DNA of 55,506 bases from Pseudomonadota bacterium (GTDB lineage: Bacteria > Pseudomonadota > Gammaproteobacteria > Burkholderiales > Burkholderiaceae_C): assembly GCA_020161215.1 (NCBI GenBank), contig JAIUOM010000011.1, positions 1 through 55,506 of the forward strand, in the 5' to 3' direction. Shown here in pieces: positions 43,835 to 54,587 of the stretch. Below the pieces are notes generated by a model that did not search any database, was not told where the DNA came from, and worked only from the letters and a program-made list of their open reading frames with translations. A program made the position numbers and the translations under genes. Each line of letters opens with the position of its first letter. The first letter of the stretch is position 1.

Positions 43835-44998
43835 ATGACCGATCTGAGCAAGATCACCTGCATCGAAGACCTGCGCCTGTTGGCCAAGCGCCGGGTGCCG
43901 CGCATGTTCTACGACTACGCCGATTCCGGCAGCTGGACCGAGGGCACCTACCGCGCCAACGAGTCGGACTTTCAGAAAATTCTGCTGCGCCAGCGCGTGG
44001 CCGTGAACATGGAGGGGCGCAGCACGGCCACCACCATGATCGGCCAGGACGTGACCATGCCGGTGGCCATCGCCCCCACCGGACTCACCGGCATGCAGCA
44101 CGCCGACGGCGAGATCCTGGCGGCGCGCGCGGCACGCGCCTTCGGCATCCCCTTCACGCTCTCGACCATGAGCATCTGCTCCATCGAGGACGTGGCCCAG
44201 CACGCCGCGCCGGGCTTCTGGTTTCAGCTCTACGTGATGCGCGACCGCGACTTCATCGAGCGCCTGATCGACCGCGCCAAGGCCGCCGGCTGCGGCGCGC
44301 TGGTCATCACGCTGGACCTGCAGATCCTGGGCCAGCGCCACAAGGACATCAAGAACGGCTTGTCCACTCCCCCCAAGCCGACCCTGGCCAACCTGATCAA
44401 TCTGGCCACCAAGCCGCGCTGGATCATGGGCATGGCCGGCACGCCGCGGCGCAAGTTCGGCAACATCCACGGCCACGTCAAGGGCGTCACCGACATGAGC
44501 AACCTGGGCGCCTGGACGGCCGACCAGTTCGATCCGCGCCTGAACTGGGGCGACGTGGAATGGATCAAGAAGCGCTGGGGCGGCAAGCTCATCATCAAGG
44601 GCATCATGGAGCCCGAGGATGCGCGCCTGTCCGTCGACAGCGGCGCCGACGCCCTCATCGTCAGCAACCATGGGGGCCGTCAACTGGACGGCGCGCCCTC
44701 GGCCATCGAGGCCCTGCCGGCCATCGTCGACGCCGTCGGCAAGGACATCGAGGTGCACATGGACTCCGGCATCCGCAGTGGCCAGGACGTGCTCAAGGCC
44801 TGGGCCCTGGGCGCGCGCGGCACCTACATCGGCCGGGCTTTTCTGTACGGCCTGGGCGCGGCGGGCGAAGCCGGCGTGGCCAAGGCGCTGCAGCTCATCC
44901 ACAAAGAGCTGGACACCACCATGGCCTTCTGCGGCCACACCCGTATCGGCACCGTCGATCAGCGCATTCTGCGACCCGGCACCTTCCCCACCGTCTGA
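43835..44998 (+). CDS. lldD: FMN-dependent L-lactate/alpha-hydroxyacid dehydrogenase
   Basis: A 387-residue FMN enzyme of the glycolate oxidase/lactate dehydrogenase family. The start RRVPRMFYDYADSGSWTEGT, the FMN-binding IAPTGLTGMQHADGE, LVITLDLQILGQRHKD, and the catalytic His279 in SNHGGRQLDGAPS are visible; DSGIRSGQDVLKA binds the FMN phosphate. It oxidises L-lactate, or a related 2-hydroxyacid, to the 2-oxoacid and passes electrons to quinone or cytochrome. GAGGGG precedes ATG 43835. It is the first gene of a three-gene operon with a hydrolase and a PLP enzyme, which is not a standard lactate utilisation operon, so another hydroxyacid is possible. Confidence 0.88.
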   Translation: MTDLSKITCIEDLRLLAKRRVPRMFYDYADSGSWTEGTYRANESDFQKILLRQRVAVNMEGRSTATTMIGQDVTMPVAIAPTGLTGMQHADGEILAARAARAFGIPFTLSTMSICSIEDVAQHAAPGFWFQLYVMRDRDFIERLIDRAKAAGCGALVITLDLQILGQRHKDIKNGLSTPPKPTLANLINLATKPRWIMGMAGTPRRKFGNIHGHVKGVTDMSNLGAWTADQFDPRLNWGDVEWIKKRWGGKLIIKGIMEPEDARLSVDSGADALIVSNHGGRQLDGAPSAIEALPAIVDAVGKDIEVHMDSGIRSGQDVLKAWALGARGTYIGRAFLYGLGAAGEAGVAKALQLIHKELDTTMAFCGHTRIGTVDQRILRPGTFPTV

Positions 44999-45008
44999 GC
45001 ACCCCGCT

Positions 45009-45962
45009 ATGCTGCACCCGCAAACCCGCGCGCTGATCGACTTCATGGTCGAGCGCCAGATTCCGCCCACCCACACCCTGGCCCCGCCCGAGGCGCGCCG
45101 CCTTTACCTGGAGCGGCGCGGTTTCACCCAGCCCGATGCCCCCGAGGTGGCCGAGGCGCGCGAGTGGACCGCCAGCGGCCCGGCCGGCGACATCCCGCTG
45201 CGCGCCTACCGCCCGCTGGGCGCCGCACCCGAGGCCGTGCTGCCGGTGCTGGTGTACTACCACGGCGGCGGCTGGGTGATTGGCGATCTGGACACCCACG
45301 ACACGCTGTGCCGCGAACTGGCCAACGGCGCCGGCTGCGCCGTGGTGGCCGTGCACTACCGCCTGGCGCCGGAGCAGCCCTTCCCGGCCGCCTTCGACGA
45401 TGCCCTGGCCGCCACGCGCTGGGTGGCCGAGCACGCCATCGAGCTGCGCATCGACCCCGCGCGCCTGGCCGTCGGCGGCGACAGCGCCGGCGGCAACCTG
45501 GCCGCCGCCGTGGCGCTGGCCGCGCGCGACGACAGCGACGGGCGCGGGCCGCTGGCCATCGCCTACCAGCTGCTCATCTACCCGGCCGTGGACATGCGCC
45601 GCGGCCACGAGTCGCACCAGCGCAATGGCCAGGGCTACGTGCTGACGCAGGACACCATCGCCTACTTCGCCAACCATTACCTGCCCGATGCCGCCCAAGG
45701 CACCGACTGGCGCGCCTCGCCCCTGCTGGCCGCCAGCCACGCCCGACTGCCCCCGGCCCTGGTGCTGACCGCCGGCTACGACCCGCTGGTGGACGAAGGC
45801 CTGGACTACGCCCGCGCGCTGAGCGAGGCCGGCAACCGCGTCAGCTACGTCAGCTTTGGTCGCCAGATCCATGGCTTCATCCCCATGGGCAAGGTGCTGG
45901 ACGAGGCGCGCACGGCCGTGACGCTGTGCGCGGCGGAACTGCGGAGAGCGCTGGCGCGCTGA
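45009..45962 (+). CDS. Alpha/beta hydrolase, HSL (hormone-sensitive lipase) type
   Basis: A 317-residue esterase-like protein. The oxyanion hole is in YYHGGGWVIGD, the nucleophile Ser159 in GGDSAGGNLA, the acid in GYDPLVDEG and the catalytic His in GRQIHGFIP. It has no signal peptide. It starts 10 bp after the lactate dehydrogenase stop and ends 6 bp before the PLP gene. In this operon it could release a hydroxyacid from an ester that the FMN enzyme then oxidises (inference). Confidence 0.92.
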   Translation: MLHPQTRALIDFMVERQIPPTHTLAPPEARRLYLERRGFTQPDAPEVAEAREWTASGPAGDIPLRAYRPLGAAPEAVLPVLVYYHGGGWVIGDLDTHDTLCRELANGAGCAVVAVHYRLAPEQPFPAAFDDALAATRWVAEHAIELRIDPARLAVGGDSAGGNLAAAVALAARDDSDGRGPLAIAYQLLIYPAVDMRRGHESHQRNGQGYVLTQDTIAYFANHYLPDAAQGTDWRASPLLAASHARLPPALVLTAGYDPLVDEGLDYARALSEAGNRVSYVSFGRQIHGFIPMGKVLDEARTAVTLCAAELRRALAR

Positions 45963-45968
45963 CCCCCC

Positions 45969-47045
45969 ATGAACCGACAATGGACCATCGGGGCACTGGA
46001 GCAGCTGCGGCGTGACGCGCAGCGCTCGGCGGACACGCATCTGCTGTGGGTGGATTTGCCGGGCCTGAAAGGCGTGCGGCTGTACCTCAAGGACGAATCC
46101 ACCCACCCCACCGGCAGCCTGAAGCACCGGCTGGCCCGCTCACTGTTCTTCTATGGCATCTGCAACGGCCACATCGGAGAAGGCACATCGATTGTCGAGG
46201 CCTCCTCCGGCAGCACGGCGGTGTCGGAAGCCTATTTCGCGCGCATGCTGGGCCTGCCCTTCGTCGCCGTGATGCCCCGCGGCACCTCGCAGGCCAAGAT
46301 AGATCAAATCACCTTCTACGGCGGGCGCTGCCATTTCGTCGACGACCCCTCCACCGTCTACCACCAGGCCGAGACGCTGGCGCGGGAGCTGCGCGGCCAC
46401 TACATGGACCAGTTCACCTTCGCCGAGCGGGCCACCGACTGGCGCGGCAACAACAACATCGCCGAGTCCATATTTCTGCAGATGGAGGGTGAACCCTGGC
46501 CAGTGCCGCGCTGGATCGTGATGTCGGCCGGCACGGGGGGCACCTCGGCCACCATCGGCCGCTACATCCGCTACCGCGGCCTGGACACGCAGCTGTGCGT
46601 GGTCGATCCGGAAGGCTCGATCTTCGCCGACTACTACCGCACGCGCGACAAAACCCTGACCAGCCCCAGCGGTTCGCGCATCGAAGGCATCGGGCGCCCG
46701 CGCGTCGAGCCGTCGTTTCTGCCCGACGTCATCGACCGGCTGGAAACCGTGTCCACCGCCGCCTCGCTGGCCGCCATGCGGCAGCTGGAGCGCGTGCTGG
46801 GGCGGCGCTACGGCGGCTCCACCGGCACCAACTTCCACGGCGCGCTGAAACTCGGCTGCGAGATGGTGGAACGTGGCGAGTCGGGCGCCATCGTCACCCT
46901 GGCCTGCGATGCCGGCGACCGCTACCTGGACACCTACTACAACGACGACTGGTTGCGGCAGCAAGGCATTTCCATCGCCGCGCACCAAGAGCTGCTGGCC
47001 ACGGCGTGCAAGGAGGGGCGCTGGAGCGAGCCGCCGCCGGCCTGA
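45969..47045 (+). CDS. PLP-dependent cysteine synthase/desulfhydrase-family protein
   Basis: A 358-residue fold-type-II PLP enzyme. Lys52 in [10 protein letters not shown] is the PLP Lys, [12 protein letters not shown] is the substrate loop, and [17 protein letters not shown] is the phosphate-binding glycine loop. The closest group I recognise is the Cds1-type cysteine desulfhydrase/cysteine-synthase-like branch, longer at the C-terminus than CysK. A role in cysteine or D-amino-acid breakdown is possible; the substrate is not certain. It is the last gene of the operon and is convergent with a LysR gene. Confidence 0.85.
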   Translation: MNRQWTIGALEQLRRDAQRSADTHLLWVDLPGLKGVRLYLKDESTHPTGSLKHRLARSLFFYGICNGHIGEGTSIVEASSGSTAVSEAYFARMLGLPFVAVMPRGTSQAKIDQITFYGGRCHFVDDPSTVYHQAETLARELRGHYMDQFTFAERATDWRGNNNIAESIFLQMEGEPWPVPRWIVMSAGTGGTSATIGRYIRYRGLDTQLCVVDPEGSIFADYYRTRDKTLTSPSGSRIEGIGRPRVEPSFLPDVIDRLETVSTAASLAAMRQLERVLGRRYGGSTGTNFHGALKLGCEMVERGESGAIVTLACDAGDRYLDTYYNDDWLRQQGISIAAHQELLATACKEGRWSEPPPA

Positions 47046-47050
47046 GCTGT

Positions 47051-47068
47051 GGGCCGGCCGGCCGGCCC
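47051..47068. terminator. 18-bp GGCC palindrome between convergent genes
   Basis: GGGCCGGCCGGCCGGCCC is a perfect palindrome placed between the PLP gene and the convergent LysR gene. It can form a strong hairpin for both transcripts, but no T-tract follows, so it is only a possible bidirectional terminator. Confidence 0.4.
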
Positions 47069-47078
47069 GCGCCCCTCA

Positions 47079-47969
47079 TCAGCCCGCGCGCTGGCGCAGC
47101 ACCTCGATCAACTTGCGCACCATCGGGTTGTCGGCCATCACGGCAGGCTTGACGCAGATGCGGTGCAGCCGCAGCGCCCAGGATTCAGCCAGTCGAAGAA
47201 CCGCCACGCGGGCCAGGCCTTCCTCGTTCAGCACCGAGCGCGGCAACACCGCCACGCCGGCACCGGCCGACACCAGGCGCACCACCGAGCGGTGGCTGGA
47301 CACCTGCACCCGAATGTCGAGCCGCCCGCCCAGGGCATGGGCTTGCTGCGTCAGGTAGATGTGCAGCGCCATGCCGTTCTGCAGGCTGATGAAGGGCTCT
47401 TTCAGGCAGTCGATGAAACGCGTGGTGGCGCGCTGGGCCAGTGGGCTGCCCAACGGGGCGATGACCACGAACTCGTCCTCGCAGTACGGCAGGTACAGCA
47501 GCTCCGGGTGGGGATCGCCCACCACCGCGATCCCCAGGTCCGCCCGCCCGGCCGCCACCGCCGGCACGATGTCCGAGCCCAGGCGCTCCTCCAGCGTGAC
47601 CCGGATACTGGGGTTGTCGGCGAAAAAGCGCGACAAATCCTCCGGCAACTGGGAGTTGATGACGTTGTTGTTGGCGAACAGGGTCACGTGTCCCGTGATG
47701 CCGCGCGCATAGGGCTCCAGATCGGCGTGCATCTGCTCCAGCTGCGCCACGCAGCGCCGCGCGTGCTCCAGCATGACCAGGCCCGCCTGGGTCGGGCGCA
47801 CGCCGCGCGCCTGGCGCAGCAGCAATTGCACGCCCAGCACCTCCTCCAGCCCCTTCAGCCGCAAACTGACCGAGGACGGGGCCAGATGGCAGCGCTCGGC
47901 GCCCCGCGACAGGTTGCGCTCCTCGACCACGGCGATGAACACCTTCAAGTCGGTCAGGTCGTAACGCAC
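47079..47969 (-). CDS. LysR-family transcriptional regulator
   Basis: A 296-residue LysR regulator. The winged helix is at 1-62 (DLTDLKVFIAVVEERNLSRGAERCHLAPSSVSLRLKGLEE split over that part), followed by the substrate-binding domain (about 90-290) with GHVTLFANNNVINSQLPEDL and VSAGAGVAVLPRSVL. It is near the end of the cupin-amidase-Bug genes on the same strand and convergent with the lactate dehydrogenase operon. Either could be its target; a 161-bp gap before it leaves room for its own promoter. Confidence 0.92.
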   Translation of the reverse strand: MRYDLTDLKVFIAVVEERNLSRGAERCHLAPSSVSLRLKGLEEVLGVQLLLRQARGVRPTQAGLVMLEHARRCVAQLEQMHADLEPYARGITGHVTLFANNNVINSQLPEDLSRFFADNPSIRVTLEERLGSDIVPAVAAGRADLGIAVVGDPHPELLYLPYCEDEFVVIAPLGSPLAQRATTRFIDCLKEPFISLQNGMALHIYLTQQAHALGGRLDIRVQVSSHRSVVRLVSAGAGVAVLPRSVLNEEGLARVAVLRLAESWALRLHRICVKPAVMADNPMVRKLIEVLRQRAG

Positions 47970-48130
47970 GGCAAGCTCCTGGCGGTGGGCAATGGGGCGA
48001 TGAGGTCAGGAATTCTCTGTCCAGGATTTGCGCTTAACCGACACTTGGTGTGCGAAATTTCGACCGCTTGATGGTCGGCGGACGGCAGAGTGAATGCGTA
48101 TCAGCGCCATCCGTGCCTGCGCCGCCGCCC

Positions 48131-48490
48131 TCACCTATCCACCACCACGAAGTCCGGTTTGCCGACCCCTTGGATGAGCATGTAGCGGGCACCACCCGGC
48201 TCGCCGGCCTTGAACTTATGCACTCGACCGCAAGGTATTTGATGGCTTTGGCCGGCGTGAAGCGCCACCACCTCCGTGGGCTCGGCCAGCAGAAGATCCA
48301 GACGTCCGCTTAGAACGTAGAAAAGATCAGAAGTGGAGGTGTGAAAATGCCACGGACTTTGCTGACCCGGACTGACCGTGAATTCCGTGATGCAGTAATT
48401 TTCCGTTTCCGCCAACCGCTTTCTGGCGTCGGTTTGGTATTTTGTCGACGTATTGGCGTCTGCTGCCTGGCCGGCTGTTTGGGATGACAT
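48131..48490 (-). CDS. Small cupin-domain protein
   Basis: A 119-residue single-domain cupin. The first cupin motif appears as SPGQQSPWHFHTSTSDLFYV with a His-x-His metal site, and the second as HQIPCGRVHKFKAGEPGGAR. One-domain cupins of this type are often isomerases, decarboxylases or sensors of small organic acids. It is 63 bp after the amidase gene on the same strand and probably part of the same transcript. Its role is not known. Confidence 0.85.
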   Translation of the reverse strand: MSSQTAGQAADANTSTKYQTDARKRLAETENYCITEFTVSPGQQSPWHFHTSTSDLFYVLSGRLDLLLAEPTEVVALHAGQSHQIPCGRVHKFKAGEPGGARYMLIQGVGKPDFVVVDR

Positions 48491-48553
48491 GGCGGTTCAG
48501 CTCCTCATTTTCATATCTGATGCAATCGTATCCGACGGGCCCTGTTCAATCAT

Positions 48554-49822
48554 TCAGTTGCCGGTTTTTGTGCTCTCCAGCACCTCCGACTTGGACATGA
48601 TCTCTTCGAGTTTTCTGGCCGCCGCAACCACACTTTTGTCTTGCCCTCTTGGGCCAATTAATGAAATCCCCACCGGGGCACCGTCCAAGCTTATCCATGG
48701 CAGCGTCACCTGAGGTAGGCCTGCAAGTCCCGCGGGCGCCAACAGCATGTGGCTGCGTTCCCGCGCGGCGGTAAGTTCCTCCTCGGCGGCAGTAAGCAAA
48801 GGGGCAGTGCCAGGTGCTGTCGGAACCACAAGAATTCCGCAGCGATCAAACAGCTCCGCCAAAGTGCCACGCGCGCCTTCCCGAGTCGTTTCGGCCGGTA
48901 AAATTTGATCCGTTTTTATTTTTGAGATGGATTCGAATCTCTCCCGGATAGAAGGTGCCAGCGCATGGCCTTTTACCCTGACCCATTCGCCATGCTGTGA
49001 CCATATTTCGGCGCCCTGCAATATTCGGTGTGCCGTTGCCCAGCTCCGCAAGGCAAGGGTATCCGCCGCGCACCAAGTCACCCTGGTGTATTTTTCAAGC
49101 TGCAAAATCAGCTGTTCGTACGCCACCTGGACCCGAGGATCGCAGACGTCAAGAACATCTCTCGAAGCACACCACCCGAAATCCCTTGTGCTTTGGGCAT
49201 GGGGTGCCAAAACCTCCAGTACCCGCTGCATCACATCGCCTGTGCGGGAAAACCACCCCACCGTATCGAAACTGGGCGCCAACGGAAAACCAGAAACCCC
49301 GCCAACCAAACCGTGCGATGGGCGGATGCCCCAGACGCCGCAATAGCTCCCAGGCAACCTTGCCGATCCGCCGCAATCCGTGGCCAAGCCGATATCTGCG
49401 TAGGCTCCGGCCACCGCCACCGCGGAACCAGAGGAAGACCCGCCGGGGATTCTCGTCGGAGCAAGAGGGTTTTCCGGCGTGCCGTAGTGAATGTTGTTGC
49501 CGGCCAGACTGAACGCGAGCTCATCGGTGACGGTTTTCCCCAGCCAACGCGCTCCGGCACGCAACAGTGCATTGACCGCGCTGGCCGTGTACGTCGATTC
49601 GAGCTGTCCTTTTCTCCATTCTGGGTTGCCCGCGCCGGCGCGCAAGCCCTGGATACTAAAAACATCCTTCACCGCCAACCTGAGCCCAGTCAGTTGTTCG
49701 GAATCGCACTCCGGAACACAAGGCAGCGCCCCAAAACCATCTTTCACGAACGCACCGGCGTACCCGCTTTGCACAAGGCTATCGATGGCGGATGGAGGTA
49801 CTGACTGGAGATTGCGGCTCAT
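48554..49822 (-). CDS. Amidase (amidase signature family)
   Basis: A 422-residue amidase signature enzyme. The catalytic Lys52 is in LRLAVKDVFSIQG, the cis-Ser cluster is at about 129-131 (IPGGSSSGSAVAVA), and the nucleophile Ser153 lies in ATDCGGSARLPGSYCG. The C-terminal segment is AGLAGLPQVTLPWISLDGAPVGISLIG. It hydrolyses an amide bond to an acid and ammonia; the substrate is unknown. The gene uses noticeably more A and T than its neighbours. It sits between a Bug gene (70 bp upstream) and a cupin gene, so the set may import and degrade an amide or acid. Confidence 0.92.
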   Translation of the reverse strand: MSRNLQSVPPSAIDSLVQSGYAGAFVKDGFGALPCVPECDSEQLTGLRLAVKDVFSIQGLRAGAGNPEWRKGQLESTYTASAVNALLRAGARWLGKTVTDELAFSLAGNNIHYGTPENPLAPTRIPGGSSSGSAVAVAGAYADIGLATDCGGSARLPGSYCGVWGIRPSHGLVGGVSGFPLAPSFDTVGWFSRTGDVMQRVLEVLAPHAQSTRDFGWCASRDVLDVCDPRVQVAYEQLILQLEKYTRVTWCAADTLALRSWATAHRILQGAEIWSQHGEWVRVKGHALAPSIRERFESISKIKTDQILPAETTREGARGTLAELFDRCGILVVPTAPGTAPLLTAAEEELTAARERSHMLLAPAGLAGLPQVTLPWISLDGAPVGISLIGPRGQDKSVVAAARKLEEIMSKSEVLESTKTGN

Positions 49823-49892
49823 TTTTTTATCATGTGAAGTGACGGAGATTCAAAGAAAGCGTCGGCGGGACCATGGCCCCAGCGACACCACC

Positions 49893-50861
49893 CTAGTCGA
49901 CGCGAATACCGGCTCGGCGCACAATATCGCCGTTGTTCTTCACCTCGGAGGCCAGCAGCTTCTGGAACTCCTGTTGAGAAGAACCGACCGGCGTCAGCCC
50001 CAGCGATGTCAACTTTGCCTTGACGGACGGCTCGGACAGCGCACTGACGAAATCCGCGCTCAGCTTGCTGGCAATCTGTGCGTCCAGGCCAGCGGGCGCC
50101 AACATGCCGAACCACGCACCGGATTGAAATCCGCTGAAACCCGCCTCAGCGAAGGTCGGGACATCGGGCAACTGCGGCGCGCGCGCGGCGCTTCCGACAG
50201 TCAGCGCCACGATCTTGCCGCTGCGGACGTACGGCAATACATCCGGCAAGGGGGCCATCAGAAGATTCGTCTGTCCGCCCATTAATGCGACAACGCCGGG
50301 AGCCGAACCCTGAAACGGCACATGAAGGATATTCATGCCCGACAATGTCTTGAGTTTCTCCAGCGCAAGGTGCGCGGCGGTACCGTTGCCGATGGAGCCG
50401 GATGAAAGGTCTTTTTTGCCCGACTTCGCGACCTCCTGCAGTTCCTTCACGGTCTTGAAGTTTTCGCTCCGGTTCGCAACCAGGACGTTGGGCGTGAAGG
50501 TGAGCTGGGTCAGGGGCGTGAAGTCCTTGAGCGTGTCGTAGGGCATGTTCTCACGCATGCTGGGATTGGCCGAGAATGCGTTCGCGACGATCCCGAGCGT
50601 GTACCCGTCCGCCGCAGCGGTGGCCACAGCGTTGGCGCCGATTATGCTGCTGCCCCCGGGGCGGTTTTCAATCACCACCGACACGCCCCATTTGCTCTGC
50701 AACGTAGGCGCCATCGCACGCATCAACGCATCGGTGGAGCCGCCGGCCGGATAAGGCACCACGATCTTGATCGGCCTGTTGGGGAACTCGGCCGAGTGAC
50801 TCTGTTGCGGCGCGATGATGGCCATGGCGGCGGCTACGGAAACCATAAAACGTTGAAGCAT
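49893..50861 (-). CDS. Bug-type (TctC family) substrate-binding protein
   Basis: A 322-residue periplasmic protein with a signal peptide (MLQRFMVSVAAAMAIIAP, cleavage after SHSA) and the Bug signatures FPNRPIKIVVPYPAGGSTD, VVIENRPGGSSIIGANAVA, LHVPFQGSAPGVVALMGGQ and PDVPTFAEAGFSG. AGGAGA precedes ATG 50861; a longer open frame upstream is rejected. It heads the Bug-amidase-cupin set. It is clearly different from the three Bug proteins of the hexarate cluster, so the ligand is probably related to the amidase substrate (inference). Confidence 0.92.
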   Translation of the reverse strand: MLQRFMVSVAAAMAIIAPQQSHSAEFPNRPIKIVVPYPAGGSTDALMRAMAPTLQSKWGVSVVIENRPGGSSIIGANAVATAAADGYTLGIVANAFSANPSMRENMPYDTLKDFTPLTQLTFTPNVLVANRSENFKTVKELQEVAKSGKKDLSSGSIGNGTAAHLALEKLKTLSGMNILHVPFQGSAPGVVALMGGQTNLLMAPLPDVLPYVRSGKIVALTVGSAARAPQLPDVPTFAEAGFSGFQSGAWFGMLAPAGLDAQIASKLSADFVSALSEPSVKAKLTSLGLTPVGSSQQEFQKLLASEVKNNGDIVRRAGIRVD

Positions 50862-51299
50862 CGGTCTTCTCCTTTTGTGTCGTGTTTGATACCGTCGAAA
50901 CAGTGATTCCTGAACAGGTGTCAGTGTCCGCAGTCCCACGACCCGGGACAAGTGAGTTCTCACAAGCCAACCGTTTGTCAAATACAAAATCACGGGCAAC
51001 GCGAGGGTTGAAAACCGCCAAGCACCATGGCGAAGCCGCGTGCTCCAGTTCCCTCTTTTTGCTGCCGGCCCCGCTCTCAGGTCACGGCGCTGCCCCGCCG
51101 AATTGCCGCAGCACGTTGCCCCGGGGCATGGCCCAATGTAGGGTCGCCACGGTACGCGGCCGAACTTCACGTCATCGGCGAGCGCGGCCAACGGTCCGCT
51201 GGTCAGCGCCAGGTTGCGTGAGCAGGCCCTCAGGCTGCACCCCGGCCACCAGGGCCGGCCGCCCGAGATGACTGCGTCAATCCAGCACCGGGCGCGGTA
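50862..51299. other. 438-bp region without a convincing gene
   Basis: Open frames here have no recognisable family features. The first 150 bp hold the AT-richer leader of the Bug gene, from about 51010 the base use returns to the local high GC, and a minus-strand stretch (51060-51190) reads like a decayed coding end (for example MPRGNVLRQFGGAAP then stop). It probably marks the border between the AT-richer cassette and the chromosome backbone. Confidence 0.45.
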
Positions 51300-51776
51300 T
51301 CAAATCCAGCGCCGCACCTGCCGCATGTAGCGTTCATAGGCCTCGCCAAAGCGTTCGCGCAAAATTCGCTCCTCCGGCTTGATCTGCAACCGGTTGAGAG
51401 TCAGCACGAACAAGGGCAGCGCAAGAAAAGCCAGCGCATTGCCCAAGTACACGCCCCAGCCGGCCAGCACCAGCAGCATGCCCAGGTACATGGGGTTGCG
51501 GGTGCGGCGGTAGATGCCGACAACCACCAACTGGCTGGCCCGCTGCGGCGCCAAGGGGTTCACGGTGGTGCGGGCGCGGCGAAAAGCCAGCACCCCGGCC
51601 AATGCGATGCCGGCACCGAGCAGCGCCAGACCCACGGCCACGCCCCATACCGCCAACGACCCGGCACGCGGCCACAGTTGCGCCGCCGGCACCCCTACGC
51701 TAAGCCCCCACATGAGCAGGGCGTAGCCGAGGTCGATCAGGGGCGGGGGAATGCGGTGTTCCAGCAGACGCGGCAT
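51300..51776 (-). CDS. Isoprenylcysteine carboxylmethyltransferase-like membrane protein
   Basis: A 158-residue protein with about four membrane helices and the ICMT/PEMT signature: QLVVVGIYRRTRNPMYLGMLLVLAG split over residues 81-105 and the C-terminal KPEERILRERFGEAYERYMRQVRRW, with the conserved Glu-Glu and Arg. These enzymes methylate membrane substrates with SAM; bacterial members have no assigned substrate. It follows the EamA gene by 27 bp on the same strand. Confidence 0.87.
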   Translation of the reverse strand: MPRLLEHRIPPPLIDLGYALLMWGLSVGVPAAQLWPRAGSLAVWGVAVGLALLGAGIALAGVLAFRRARTTVNPLAPQRASQLVVVGIYRRTRNPMYLGMLLVLAGWGVYLGNALAFLALPLFVLTLNRLQIKPEERILRERFGEAYERYMRQVRRWI

Positions 51777-51803
51777 ACCGATCTCCAGCCAGTCGGGCCT
51801 GCG

Positions 51804-52754
51804 TCAGTGGGGCAGGGTTTCGCTGCCGGCCACACGCCGCCGCTGACCATGCCAGCCCAGCAGCTCATTGCCGACCAAGGCACCAATCACCAGCAAACCA
51901 CCGGACAGCACCTCGGGGCGCGGGGCCTCGCCCACGATCCCCCACACCAGCGCGATGCCGAACACGACTTCGAGCAGGGCCAGCAAGGACACTTCGGCCG
52001 CCGGCAGCGCACGCGCGCACAGCACGGCCAGCACGCAGGGGATGGCCAGTTGCGCCAGCCCCAGAAAAGCCAGCCAGCCCAAATCGGCCCCCGACGCCCG
52101 GAACGGCCAGGCCAGCGGCAAGGTGACCAGGCAGGACAGCACCGCCCCAAGCAATACGGCGGGCACCAAATCGAGCGGCTCACCCTGCGCCTGGCTGCGT
52201 TGCGCGACCGTCCAGTTCACCGCCGCCGCGATGGGCACGCCCAGCGCGACCAGCGAGCCCAGCCACTCCTGCGGGGTCACGTCGCCCCCCAGTTGCGCGG
52301 CAAACATCCAGGTCATGCCGACGCCGGCGATCACGATGGCGGCCCAGGTGCGCCAGGGCAGACGCCGGCCCGTCACCACGCGCGAGATCAACGCCGTGAG
52401 CAGAGGCGCCACCGACATGGTGATGAGCACGCGGGCCACCCCAGTCAAGGTCAGTGCCACCATGAAGGCGGTGAACATCACGGCCCAGCACAGGCCGGCC
52501 AGCCAGAACGTGCGCCGCCGCCACGGCAGGCGCGCGAGCACACCCGGCCCCCGCCACGCCGGCAGAATCACCAGCAGCGACAGCACGGTGAAGAAGCTGC
52601 GCCAGAAGGTCACCTCGAAGCCCTGGGCGGCCTGGATCTGGCGCGTCACCACGCCAGCGGTGGACCACAGCAAGGCCACCAGCACCATGGTCGATGCCGC
52701 GCGGGCATGAGACCAGCCTGGGCGCGGCGCGGGCAAATCGGTGGTGCTCGCCAA
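51804..52754 (-). CDS. EamA-family (DMT) transporter
   Basis: A 316-residue inner-membrane protein with ten predicted helices in two EamA repeats; pieces such as VLVALLWSTAGVVTRQIQ, FWRSFFTVLSLLVILP and the C-terminal ALLEVVFGIALVWGIVGE are typical. Drug/metabolite exporters of this family move amino acids, metabolites or toxins; the substrate is unknown. The start is taken as TTG at 52754, with GAGG upstream and 1 bp after the typA stop. The first ATG (52688) would cut into the first helix, so the TTG start is preferred. Confidence 0.85.
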   Translation of the reverse strand: MASTTDLPAPRPGWSHARAASTMVLVALLWSTAGVVTRQIQAAQGFEVTFWRSFFTVLSLLVILPAWRGPGVLARLPWRRRTFWLAGLCWAVMFTAFMVALTLTGVARVLITMSVAPLLTALISRVVTGRRLPWRTWAAIVIAGVGMTWMFAAQLGGDVTPQEWLGSLVALGVPIAAAVNWTVAQRSQAQGEPLDLVPAVLLGAVLSCLVTLPLAWPFRASGADLGWLAFLGLAQLAIPCVLAVLCARALPAAEVSLLALLEVVFGIALVWGIVGEAPRPEVLSGGLLVIGALVGNELLGWHGQRRRVAGSETLPH

Positions 52755-52755
52755 C

Positions 52756-54585
<1,830 letters not shown>

Positions 54586-54587
54586 GT

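Noticed and set aside
49893..51191. Extension of the fourth Bug gene upstream to 51191
   Set aside because: The extra N-terminal sequence has no family similarity; ATG 50861 has a good AGGAGA site and is followed at once by a signal peptide.
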